64,000 nt of DNA from DATEUP01 sp041485285. Its GTDB lineage: Archaea > Thermoplasmatota > DTKX01 > DATEUP01. Of the stretch, positions 51,454 to 58,515 are shown in pieces; position 1 is the stretch's first letter; every line of letters starts with the position of its first letter. The stretch covers positions 1 to 64,000 of the forward strand of contig JBGPJF010000007.1 in the NCBI GenBank assembly GCA_041485285.1, given 5' to 3'. The position numbers and the translations under genes were made by a program. A model generated the notes under the pieces. The model did no database searches. It saw only the letters and a program-made list of their open reading frames with translations, and was not told the origin of the DNA.

Positions 51454-51785
51454 TTTCGTTTGTCTCCTTCGAGCTTGCGGGCCACGCGGTCGAGGGTGTC
51501 CTCCCAGAAGAGGCGGTACTGGACGATCCACGAGAAGGCCGCGGAGAGCGGCGCGCTCTTCAGCGCGCACCGCCGCACGCGGCCGTCGTGGGTCTGCTCC
51601 AGGAGCCCGGCCTCTTCAAGGACGCGCAGGTGCTGCGAGATGGCCGGGGCGCTCACCTTGTGGGGTTCAGCAAGTTCTCCGACCGTGCACTCGCCTTCCG
51701 CAAGGCGCTCGATGATGGCGCGCCTTGTGGGGTGGGCGAGGGCCGCGAACACCGCGTCCAACGCGACTGCACGACTCTTAAGCAT
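51450..51785 (-). CDS. ArsR-family transcriptional regulator
   Basis: 111 residues from ATG 51785. VFAALAHPTRRAIIERLAEGECTVGELAEPHKVSAPAISQHLRVLEEAGLLEQ is a full ArsR winged helix; no metal-binding CxC is present, so it is of the SRPBCC-associated type. ATG 51797 would add four residues. The start codon region lies within one of two palindromes that flank a TATA-like TATTAGC, indicating autoregulation. Confidence 0.9.
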   Translation of the reverse strand: MLKSRAVALDAVFAALAHPTRRAIIERLAEGECTVGELAEPHKVSAPAISQHLRVLEEAGLLEQTHDGRVRRCALKSAPLSAAFSWIVQYRLFWEDTLDRVARKLEGDKRK

Positions 51786-51829
51786 CTGCTTAAGCATACG
51801 GTCGCTAATACTTAAGCACTTGCTTAAGT
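51777..51829 (-). promoter_or_regulatory. Two palindromic operators around the ArsR promoter
   Basis: CTTAAGCA-TC-TGCTTAAG (51777-51794) and ACTTAAGCA-CT-TGCTTAAGT (51810-51829) are perfect palindromes with 2-nt centres, 34 bp apart. Between them lies TATTAGC in the minus orientation (plus-strand 51803-51809), 18-25 nt before the ATG at 51785. Binding would block the promoter. Confidence 0.75.
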
Positions 51830-51909
51830 AATGTGAAGGCGAGGCCGGCCCTGACCCCCCTTCTGATGACCGGCCGCCCCTTGCGGCCGAACTGCGCCAC
51901 CTCGACGCC

Positions 51910-52827
51910 TTACGCCGCGCGCGCCTGCAAGCGCCGTTCAATCTCGCTCTCGAGCCACTCCTGCACGTGGATATGCTCGACTTCGATCGTTGAGCGGACT
52001 TCCGTGACGCCGTCGAGCTGCTTCATCCACTGCAGCTTTTCCTGCACCGCCGATGCGTTGGCGAGATGGGTTACAAAGATGGAGTATTCCGGGGGCGCCG
52101 TGTGCGTGAAGATGATCCGCGGCATTTCCGCGAGGATCAGCTTGTCGACCGCTCGTTTGCGGCTCTCTTCGCACGTGGTCCAGAAACGGCCCCGCACGCC
52201 GCCCACCTGGGAGATGTCCAAGAGGGGGTCAAGGTAGAACGCGTTCCCGTCGACCAGTTCAATGAGCCGCCGCTTGACCGTGCGGGTGGTGACGCGCAGT
52301 GCACGGGCGACGTCGGAGAGTTTGGCCCGGCCGCTCCGGCGCAGATTCTGGATAATCCGCCAGTCGGTGGTCGTCGGGGTGAGCTCGCACGCGGGGAAGC
52401 GGAGCCTCCAGGAGACCGGCCTCGGGGAGCCCGAGAGGGAGGCACAAAGCTGAACCTGGCGCTCGAGGGCCGCGGCGTTCTCGTAGAGGGTCGTCACGGC
52501 AAGCTCCTTGCCGTAGAAGTCGTCGATTAGCACGACCCCCTCCAGCATCTGCAACCGCGAGATCACCTCGCTCTTCGTCTCCGAGTCGCCGACGCGCATT
52601 TCGATGATGGCGGCTTCCCGGCCGAGGAGCACCGGGTTGATCACAAGCTGCCAGCCCAGGAGGAACTTGGCGTCGTTCATCCGCCTGAGGCGGTTGCGCA
52701 CGGTCTCTTCGTCGACCTCGAGCCCCTCGGCCACGCGGGCGTACGAGATGCGCACATCCCACTGGAACGAGGCCGGGGAGGCGAGGGCTCGAATAATTCG
52801 AATGTCGAGATCATCCGGCGTCCACAA
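51910..52827 (-). CDS. Lrp/AsnC-like regulator with two HTH domains
   Basis: 305 residues. Two helix-turn-helix regions are visible: DIRIIRALASPASFQWDVRISYARVAEGLEV with ETVRNRLRRMNDAKFL at the N-terminus, and DWRIIQNLRRSGRAKLSDVARAL with RTVKRRLIELVDG near residues 152-195, each followed by a partly Lrp-like ligand region. This double layout is common in haloarchaeal and Thermoplasmatota regulators. It is divergent from the membrane-protein gene at 52945, and the shared gap carries the first copy of the four-gene leader element, so it is a candidate regulator of that set. Confidence 0.8.
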   Translation of the reverse strand: MWTPDDLDIRIIRALASPASFQWDVRISYARVAEGLEVDEETVRNRLRRMNDAKFLLGWQLVINPVLLGREAAIIEMRVGDSETKSEVISRLQMLEGVVLIDDFYGKELAVTTLYENAAALERQVQLCASLSGSPRPVSWRLRFPACELTPTTTDWRIIQNLRRSGRAKLSDVARALRVTTRTVKRRLIELVDGNAFYLDPLLDISQVGGVRGRFWTTCEESRKRAVDKLILAEMPRIIFTHTAPPEYSIFVTHLANASAVQEKLQWMKQLDGVTEVRSTIEVEHIHVQEWLESEIERRLQARAA

Positions 52828-52850
52828 CCCCGAGAACCCCTAGGTGAAAA

Positions 52851-52915
52851 GGACACCGGGAGATATATTTGTCTGGCGGGGCCCCCCCGGTAAGGCGCGG
52901 GGCCAACTACCCCGA
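52851..52915 (+). promoter_or_regulatory. Shared leader element, copy 1
   Basis: GGACA at 52851, 14 nt, TGTCTG at 52870, 28 nt, CAACTA at 52904. The 14-nt part contains the TATA-like GATATATT. This copy lacks the GCAAGG found after CAACTA in the other three. It precedes the membrane protein at 52945 by 35 nt and also lies in the promoter of the divergent Lrp-like gene. Confidence 0.7.
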
Positions 52916-52944
52916 CGGTCATGGGAACCCAGAGATGATAACAA

Positions 52945-53361
52945 GTGATTCAAAACAAATCGACAGATGAACAAAAACGAAACGAGCGCCCTTTCGGGGT
53001 CTCGCTGATTGCAGTGGTCGTGATGCTGGTAGGTGCCGTCACGGTGGTCCTCGGGCTGCTGGGCATGCTGCTTGGCTTCGTGACGGGCATCATGGACGCT
53101 TCGCGCGGCTCGGGATTCGCATTCCTGGCAGGCGTTGCAGGCGTTGTGCTGGGCGCGGTCTATGTCCTTGCGGGCATCGGGCTGTGGAACCTCAGGGCAT
53201 GGGCGTGGTGGCTCGCGGTCCTCGCGGGCGTTGTGGGCTTTGTGCTGGCACTCGGGTCGCCGTTTTGGATGGTTACCTGGGCGCTGGTGGTGGCCTACCT
53301 GTTCGTGGTGCGCGCCCACTTCGGCACGCTCCCGAATGTGCCTCGGCTCGTAAACGCTTGA
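52945..53361 (+). CDS. Four-helix membrane protein
   Basis: 138 residues, GTG start. A hydrophilic N-terminus of ~17 residues with Lys/Arg/Glu precedes four hydrophobic helices; NLRAWAWWLAVLAG between helices 2 and 3 is a pattern seen in small archaeal membrane proteins of unknown function. Preceded by leader element copy 1, so probably coregulated with the ice-binding proteins. Confidence 0.7.
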   Translation: MIQNKSTDEQKRNERPFGVSLIAVVVMLVGAVTVVLGLLGMLLGFVTGIMDASRGSGFAFLAGVAGVVLGAVYVLAGIGLWNLRAWAWWLAVLAGVVGFVLALGSPFWMVTWALVVAYLFVVRAHFGTLPNVPRLVNA

Positions 53362-53414
53362 ACCAAGCGTTTGCGGAATCTTTTCCGGGGGCCCCCGCCC
53401 CCGCTTCCTTTTCC

Positions 53415-53423
53415 TTTTTTTTT
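53415..53423 (+). terminator. T-run terminator
   Basis: Nine consecutive T after a C/T-rich stretch, on the sense strand of the gene at 52945-53361. Archaeal intrinsic terminators are T-runs of this kind. Confidence 0.55.
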
Positions 53424-53610
53424 CTGTGCCCCTGCTTCTCCTCCCCCTGCGACCGTCTCTGCAGGCTGGCTGCCGCACGCCCGGCGCGCCGAAGGCGAGA
53501 TCTTGCGGGGGGTGCGCCGCGCTCCAACGTGAGGGCACTTGCTTGTTTCCTGCGCACTCCGAAATTCGTAATCGCCTTTTGTCCGCATGATCCAAGGCCT
53601 GTGGGCGTTT

Positions 53611-53676
53611 CGGACACGTCGCCGCTTATCTGTCTGACGGCCCCCCGGCGTTGAGGGAGCAAGCCAACTAGCAAGG
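53611..53676 (+). promoter_or_regulatory. Shared leader element, copy 2
   Basis: CGGACA at 53611, 14 nt ending in the TATA-like CTTATC, TGTCTG at 53631, 28 nt with TTGAGG, CAACTAGCAAGG at 53665. It stands 31 nt before the ATG of the large ice-binding protein; the leader ends AGAAGGTAA as in copy 4. Confidence 0.72.
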
Positions 53677-53707
53677 CACCTCTTCTTGGCGCAGAGAAGG
53701 TAATAGA

Positions 53708-56356
53708 ATGGTAAGCAAGTTAATCGCAATCGTTGTTGGAAGCGCCCTCGTTGTAGTCGCCGTCGGGGCCGGTTTGATTTTCCTTGGACAGCCCACCCCC
53801 GTCGTCGTGAACCCCCCGCAGGGAGCGGCGCCCACCGTGAGCTCGGCTTCGCCGCAGTTCACGGCAAACGGCACGCCCCTCAACACGAGGATCGTCGCCA
53901 CCTTCGATCAACCGATGGACCCCAATTCGATCACCACCTCCACGTTCATGGTTAAGCGCGGCGCAACAGACATTGCAGGCACCGTTACCTATTCCGGCAA
54001 GACCGCGACCTTCACGCCCTCGGCCAACCTGGCCGCGAGCGCTGCGCACAGCGCGACGCTCACCACGGGCGTCAAGAACCTCACCGGGCGCGCACTTGCG
54101 GCTAACTATGTTTGGAACTTCACGACCGGCCTTGCGCCGGACACGACTCCGGCCGTAGTGGCCTCGACGAGCCCCGTCTTTGCGGCGGGCGTCAACGGCG
54201 ACATCGCGGTCACCTTCAATGAAGCGATGGATCCCTCCACGATCACGGCCTCGACGTTCCTCGTCAAGCAAGGGACGACGCCCGTCTTGGGCACCGTGAC
54301 CTACTCGGGCCTTACGGCAACTTTCCACCCGTCGGCGCCGCTTGCGGCGAACACCGCGTACGCGGTGACGATTACCACGGGCGCCAAGGACCTGTCCGGC
54401 AATGCGCTCGGAAGCGGCTTTGTGTATACGCTCACGACCTCACCTTCGGCCTCGGCGTGCGGGCAGCTGCCCGTCAACATCGGCTCGACGAGCACCTTTG
54501 CGGTGCTCGCCGGCTCAACGGTCACGAACACCGGCGGGTCCACCGTTACGGGGGACCTCGGCCTTAGCCCCGGCTCCGACGTGACGGGATTCCCGCCGGG
54601 CAATGTCGTGGGGACGCTCCATGTGGCGGACACCGCCGCAGGCGTTGCCATCGGCGATCTCACGATTGCCTACAATGACGCCGCGGGCCGCACGCTTTGC
54701 CCCGTGAGTATCGCAGGGAACATTGGCGGGCAGACGCTCACCCCGGGGCTCTACAAGTCGACCTCCGGGCTCGAAGTCACTTCCGGGGACCTCACCCTTG
54801 ACGCGCGCGGCGCGGCAAGCGGGGTCTTCATCTTCCAGATGGCCTCCACGCTCGTCACGACCGACGGCCGCCAGGTCATCCTTTCGGGCGGCGCGCTGGC
54901 CTCCAACGTCTTCTGGCAGGTCGGCACCTCGGCGTCCTTCGGGACGCACTCGGTCTTTGTGGGGACGGTCATGGCAGACCAATCGATCTCGTTTGACACG
55001 GGCTCGAGCTTGAGCGGCCGGGCCTTGGCGCGCATTGGCGCCGTAACGCTCGACGAGACCACGGTCACCTCCCCGGGAGCCATCCCGCCGGTGATCGACA
55101 CCACCCCCCCGACGGTGATCTCAACAAGCTCCGCCGTCGCGGTCCTTGTTGGCAGCAACATCACGGCGACGTTCAGTGAAACGATGGACCCGACCACGAT
55201 CACGGGCCTCACCTTCACGATTGACCAAGGAGCGACCTCGGTTCCCGGCGTCGTCAGCTACACGGGGATGACGGCCACCTTCAACCCGACGGCGGACCTC
55301 TCGGACAACACGACCTACAACGCCACCGTCACGGTCGGCGCGAAGGACCTTGCGGGCAACGCGTTGCTCGCGAACCACTCGTGGAGCCTGCAAACGGCGG
55401 TGGGTGTGTCTACCGACACCACCCCGCCGACCGTAGTCTCGACGAGCGCCCGTGTGGGCCTCGCGATTGGCAACAATGTCTTTGCAACCTTCAGTGAAGC
55501 GATGGACCCCGCGACGATTGCGGCGGCCTCGACCTTCACGCTCGCCGAGAACGGGACCCCCGTATCGGGCGCCGTGAGCTACGCGGGCGTCACTGCGACT
55601 CTTAACCCGGGCGCTGACCTGATGGCGAACACGACCTACACGGCCACGGTATCGACCGCGGCCAAGGACGTCGCGGGCAATGCGCTGGCGGCGCCATTCG
55701 TGTGGAACTTTACGACGGCGAACCCGGCCTGCGGCCAGACGGCGGTGGACCTCGGTTCGGCGGCCGACTTCGCGGTGCTTGCAGGTTCCACGGTGACCAA
55801 CACCGGCCTTACGAACGTCACGGGCGACCTCGGCGTGAGCCCGGGCACCGCAGTGACCGGATTTGGGCCCGGCGTCGTGAACGGCACCATCCACGCTGGC
55901 GACGGAGCCGCCGCCGGTGCCATTGCTAACCTGACCACGGCTTACAACGATGCCGCGGGCCGGACGCTCTGCGCCATTCTGGTGTCGGGCAACCTGGGCG
56001 GGCAGACGCTCACCCCGGGCCTTTACACGTCCTCTTCGGGCCTCGAGATCTCCTCGGGAGACCTCTACCTCGATGCGCAGGGCGACGCGAACGCGGTGTT
56101 CATCTTCCAGATGGCAACCACGCTCGATGTGGCTGCCAACCTGCATGTGTACCTCGTGAACGGCACCAAGGCGTCGAACGTCTTCTGGCAAGTCGGCACC
56201 TCGGCTACGCTCGGCACCGACTCGACCTTCGCCGGGACGATCATGGCGGACCAGTCCATCTCGCTTGGCACCCGCGCGAACCTCGAAGGCCGCGCGCTTG
56301 CCCGCATTGGCGGGGTTTCACTCGACGCCTGCATCGTTACCAAGCCTTCTCCGTGA
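53708..56356 (+). CDS. Ice-binding-domain (DUF3494) surface protein with SbsA Ig-like repeats
   Basis: 882 residues. An N-terminal helix (about 5-25) anchors or exports it. Two SbsA-type Ig domains (about 35-250; pattern TxDxxMDPxTIxxxTFxVxxG) lead to a DUF3494 domain (about 253-455; FAVLAGSTVTNTG, GDLGLSPGSDVTGFPPG, TPGLYKSTSGLEV, FIFQMASTL, NVFWQVG), then two more Ig domains (about 470-680) and a second DUF3494 domain to the end. DUF3494 is the ice-binding fold. It is unusual to see it in an archaeon. Whether it binds ice or acts as an adhesin cannot be read from sequence. Preceded by leader element copy 2. Confidence 0.88.
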   Translation: MVSKLIAIVVGSALVVVAVGAGLIFLGQPTPVVVNPPQGAAPTVSSASPQFTANGTPLNTRIVATFDQPMDPNSITTSTFMVKRGATDIAGTVTYSGKTATFTPSANLAASAAHSATLTTGVKNLTGRALAANYVWNFTTGLAPDTTPAVVASTSPVFAAGVNGDIAVTFNEAMDPSTITASTFLVKQGTTPVLGTVTYSGLTATFHPSAPLAANTAYAVTITTGAKDLSGNALGSGFVYTLTTSPSASACGQLPVNIGSTSTFAVLAGSTVTNTGGSTVTGDLGLSPGSDVTGFPPGNVVGTLHVADTAAGVAIGDLTIAYNDAAGRTLCPVSIAGNIGGQTLTPGLYKSTSGLEVTSGDLTLDARGAASGVFIFQMASTLVTTDGRQVILSGGALASNVFWQVGTSASFGTHSVFVGTVMADQSISFDTGSSLSGRALARIGAVTLDETTVTSPGAIPPVIDTTPPTVISTSSAVAVLVGSNITATFSETMDPTTITGLTFTIDQGATSVPGVVSYTGMTATFNPTADLSDNTTYNATVTVGAKDLAGNALLANHSWSLQTAVGVSTDTTPPTVVSTSARVGLAIGNNVFATFSEAMDPATIAAASTFTLAENGTPVSGAVSYAGVTATLNPGADLMANTTYTATVSTAAKDVAGNALAAPFVWNFTTANPACGQTAVDLGSAADFAVLAGSTVTNTGLTNVTGDLGVSPGTAVTGFGPGVVNGTIHAGDGAAAGAIANLTTAYNDAAGRTLCAILVSGNLGGQTLTPGLYTSSSGLEISSGDLYLDAQGDANAVFIFQMATTLDVAANLHVYLVNGTKASNVFWQVGTSATLGTDSTFAGTIMADQSISLGTRANLEGRALARIGGVSLDACIVTKPSP

Positions 56357-56405
56357 AGGCAAGGGGCGGCAAGCGACGGGAAAAATCAAACATGGAGGAA
56401 AAAAC

Positions 56406-56525
56406 ATGGCAAAGAAAAGCAGGGGCGGTCGTATGACCGCAGCGAAGAGTCGTGCAGCGAAATCACCGGGCGGACGCGGTCTCGTTAAGAAGCGGACCGT
56501 GGGCAAACGGATCATGAAATCGTGA
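56406..56525 (+). CDS. Very small basic protein
   Basis: 39 residues, 14 of them Lys or Arg, with Ser, Gly and Ala making up much of the rest (MAKKSRGGR start, KKRTVGKR end). GGAGG seven bases before the ATG supports translation. It lies 50 nt after the ice-binding gene and before a strong hairpin, so it is probably the last gene of that transcript. It resembles a nucleic-acid-binding peptide; no family recognised. Confidence 0.55.
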   Translation: MAKKSRGGRMTAAKSRAAKSPGGRGLVKKRTVGKRIMKS

Positions 56526-56533
56526 TTTCGCCT

Positions 56534-56555
56534 TGCGGGGGGTTTTCCCCCCGCA
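56534..56555 (+). terminator. Hairpin terminator
   Basis: TGCGGGGGG-TTTT-CCCCCCGCA, a perfect 9-bp stem with 4-nt loop, nine bases after the stop of the 39-residue gene. Confidence 0.6.
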
Positions 56556-56565
56556 GCGCACTTTC

Positions 56566-56587
56566 GAGGCGGCCGTAAGGCCGCCTC
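56566..56587 (+). repeat. Inverted repeat
   Basis: GAGGCGGCC-GTAA-GGCCGCCTC, perfect 9-bp stem directly after the terminator-like hairpin. Two further inverted repeats follow (CCTGCGC/GCGCAGG near 56600-56618 and CCCCTGGGG/CCCCAGGGG at 56625-56662). Confidence 0.7.
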
Positions 56588-56815
56588 CTTCAAGTCACCC
56601 CTGCGCTAAACGGCGCAGGTGACGCCCCTGGGGGCAAAGTCAACCCCCAAATTCCCCAGGGGAAATTCTTTTCCGGCTCTTTGGCGGGAACCCACGAACT
56701 CCTTCGGGTGGGCTCGAGCTCCAATGAACCAACCCGGGCACCACACGTTGCAGCCCGATCTGCGGATCTCTCGCGCCCCAGCGAAGGCCACATGCTCGAG
56801 GGCCGGTGGGTGAAC

Positions 56816-56881
56816 CGGACATGGCGTGTGGAATCTGTCTGACGCGGCCACCGCGCTGAGGAAGCACATCAACTAGCAAGG
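56816..56881 (+). promoter_or_regulatory. Shared leader element, copy 3
   Basis: CGGACA at 56816, 14 nt, TGTCTG at 56836, 28 nt with CTGAGG, CAACTAGCAAGG at 56870. It is 46 nt before the ATG of the small membrane protein at 56928; the sequence nearer the start differs from copies 2 and 4 and has its own AAGGAG. Confidence 0.72.
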
Positions 56882-56927
56882 GCGCCCTCTACGGGTGAAG
56901 ACAGTAAGCAAACAAGGAGTGAAAAAA

Positions 56928-57263
56928 ATGACATCCACCCTAATGGGGCTCGTGGTCTTTTTGATCGTCGGGCTCATCGTTTCGTCGGTCATCATCTACC
57001 TGGTGACGAAGTTGTTCGGAGAACGCGAAGGCATAGACACGGCGGTGCCGGCAGCCCTGGTGGGCGCCATCATCTACGGCCTGGCGTTTTTCTTCATTGG
57101 TCAAGGACTCTTTGCAAGCATCATCGCGGGATTCGTCTGGCTGGCGGCGCTCGGGAGCCTCTACGACATGAGCTGGTTGAAGGCCGGCGCGACCGCGCTG
57201 GTCGTGTGGGTTGCAGCGGCCCTCGTGAGCATCGGCTTGCCGACCGTGATGGGACCCCTGTGA
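56928..57263 (+). CDS. Small polytopic membrane protein
   Basis: 111 residues with four hydrophobic segments (TLMGLVVFLIVGLIVSSVII and others) and a short charged loop GEREG. ATG 56928 with AAGGAG eight bases upstream is preferred; a GTG at 56895 lies in the leader. It is followed after 10 nt by a 47-residue membrane protein. Function unknown; coregulated with ice-binding genes by leader element copy 3. Confidence 0.68.
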   Translation: MTSTLMGLVVFLIVGLIVSSVIIYLVTKLFGEREGIDTAVPAALVGAIIYGLAFFFIGQGLFASIIAGFVWLAALGSLYDMSWLKAGATALVVWVAAALVSIGLPTVMGPL

Positions 57264-57273
57264 GGCTGACACC

Positions 57274-57417
57274 ATGGGCGTCACCGTAAACTGGTCACGG
57301 ATGGGCATAGGCTCGGTGCTCGCGTTTCTGGTGGGCTGGTTCTTGTTCGGGCTGCTTGGCGCAGTCATCTTGGCCATTGTCGTGATGCTGCTGATGGGCA
57401 TCATCAAGGTAAAGTAA
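57274..57417 (+). CDS. Tiny membrane protein
   Basis: 47 residues with two closely spaced hydrophobic helices (SVLAFLVGWFLFGLLGAVIL and IVVMLLMGII) and a Lys end, resembling GlsB/YeaQ/YmgE-like transglycosylase-associated peptides in size and Gly pattern, though too short to be sure. It starts 10 nt behind the previous gene, so both belong to the same transcript. Confidence 0.5.
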   Translation: MGVTVNWSRMGIGSVLAFLVGWFLFGLLGAVILAIVVMLLMGIIKVK

Positions 57418-57464
57418 CGGCCGCTCACCGTGGAATCTCGGACAGTCGTTTGCAGGTGGGTTCC

Positions 57465-57602
57465 GTGTTCGCTATCGAAACAGCAGTCGCGCTTGGTGCA
57501 GCTGCGGTCAACGCGGTCGTCGGCCTCTTGGCGAGGGCGGTGCGCCCGGCGGTCGACGACAAAGAGGGCGCGCTAGAACACGCCCAAGGTGTGGCCCCAT
57601 AA
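57465..57602 (+). CDS. Possible 45-residue peptide
   Basis: GTG start. Reads ETAVALGAAAVNAVVGLL with an amphipathic or membrane character, then a charged end. No ribosome site stands out and it overlaps the convergent peptidase gene by 30 bp. It could be chance. Confidence 0.22.
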   Translation: MFAIETAVALGAAAVNAVVGLLARAVRPAVDDKEGALEHAQGVAP

Positions 57603-58307
57603 GCCCACCGCGAAGAGGGCGACCACGGTCGCAACCCAAGCGGGCTTGCTGGCCTTCAGCATCACCAAGCCGTCGCTGGCGGGGAACGCGAACGTTAAGG
57701 GGATCTGCCGCGCGATTTTCACTTTGATTCCAATGGTGGGGAGCGGGATGAGGTTGAACCCCGCGAGCAGGACGTTCACAAACGCGATGGCGCCGATAAT
57801 CACGGCGATGGGGTCCCGGAACCGTCCCGGGGTCGTGCCGAACAGGACGGAGAGGCCGATGAAGACGGTTGCGCAGGCGAGGTTGGTTGCCGGGCCGGCC
57901 GCACTGATCCGGAGGTGCTGCTTGGGCGTGATCTTGCCGGAGACCTCGGTGGTGCCAGGGAAGGCGAGCATCCACCCTGCGCCAGCGCTTGCTACTCCAA
58001 CGAGCAAGCCCGCTGGAAAGTAGCGGTACTCGGCAACCGCGCCGTAGCGCTGGGCGACCGCCTTGTGCGCGAGTTCGTGGGAGAAGAAAGCGGTCGAAAC
58101 GGCCACGAAGGAGCCCGTGATGATGAGCAGGACAAGGGACGCGCCGCCGAGCTGGAAGTAGTCGAGGAGGTGGCGCGCTCCGCCGATGTAGGCGAGGGCA
58201 AAGGCGAGCGTCATGACCGGGACGCCGACGGCGACCTGGAAGGCCTCGGTTCTACTGAACCCAAGTCCAAAGTTCTGGCGCGGAACTTTGCGTTTCGGTT
58301 CAGGCAT
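57573..58307 (-). CDS. Site-2-protease-like metallopeptidase (M50)
   Basis: 244 residues with about six helices. The zinc motif is HELAH (His77, Glu78, His81); SAAGPATNLACA and FNLIPLPTIG followed by ASDG supply the second conserved region with the third zinc ligand Asp. Length and order fit compact archaeal S2P proteases, which cut transmembrane segments of other proteins. Neighbouring membrane proteins may be substrates. Convergent with the small membrane protein operon. Confidence 0.88.
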   Translation of the reverse strand: MPEPKRKVPRQNFGLGFSRTEAFQVAVGVPVMTLAFALAYIGGARHLLDYFQLGGASLVLLIITGSFVAVSTAFFSHELAHKAVAQRYGAVAEYRYFPAGLLVGVASAGAGWMLAFPGTTEVSGKITPKQHLRISAAGPATNLACATVFIGLSVLFGTTPGRFRDPIAVIIGAIAFVNVLLAGFNLIPLPTIGIKVKIARQIPLTFAFPASDGLVMLKASKPAWVATVVALFAVGLWGHTLGVF

Positions 58308-58420
58308 GTCATGTCAATGTTGCGGTGGCTATTAGGAACGGCCCCCAAGCCGCGACCGCATAATCGACACGGGGCTCCAAGTCGAGGAGCGTCCACAAGG
58401 CCAAGGCCCCGTCCCCGTTT

Positions 58421-58486
58421 CGGACATGGGGCCCCGAACTTGTCTGCTGGAGCCGACCGGCTGAGGGGGCATGCCAACTAGCAAGG
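58421..58486 (+). promoter_or_regulatory. Shared leader element, copy 4
   Basis: CGGACA at 58421, 14 nt, TGTCTG at 58441, 28 nt with CTGAGG, CAACTAGCAAGG at 58475. It is 29 nt before the ATG at 58516; the leader ends AGAAGGTAA as in copy 2. The 14-nt part holds GGGGCCCC and no good TATA box. Confidence 0.72.
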
Positions 58487-58515
58487 ACGCCTTCCAACCG
58501 ATAGAAGGTAAGAAC

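Larger units (their letters stand above)
53362..53707. other. Non-coding interval with T-run and leader element
   Basis: 346 bp without a gene. A pyrimidine-rich stretch with nine T (53415-53423) follows the membrane-protein gene by about 55 nt and is a likely terminator. The right end holds leader element copy 2 (53611-53676). Confidence 0.5.
56526..56927. other. Structured non-coding interval
   Basis: About 400 bp without a convincing gene. The left part has four stem-loops in a row (56534-56662), the right part holds leader element copy 3 (56816-56881) and the AAGGAG ribosome site of the next gene. Confidence 0.55.

Noticed and set aside
51777..51832. CTTAAGCA repeats as a possible CRISPR or satellite
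   Set aside because: Only two palindromes 34 bp apart with no spacer pattern; they sit exactly at a promoter, so operators explain them.
56622..56872. Minus-strand frames of 79-88 residues before the membrane-protein gene
   Set aside because: They run through hairpins and the conserved leader element and show no protein features.
52851..58486. Leader element as a known riboswitch (SAM, TPP, c-di-GMP, cobalamin)
   Set aside because: Short similarities such as CTTATC or CTGAGG occur, but the conserved cores of these classes are absent and the spacing differs.
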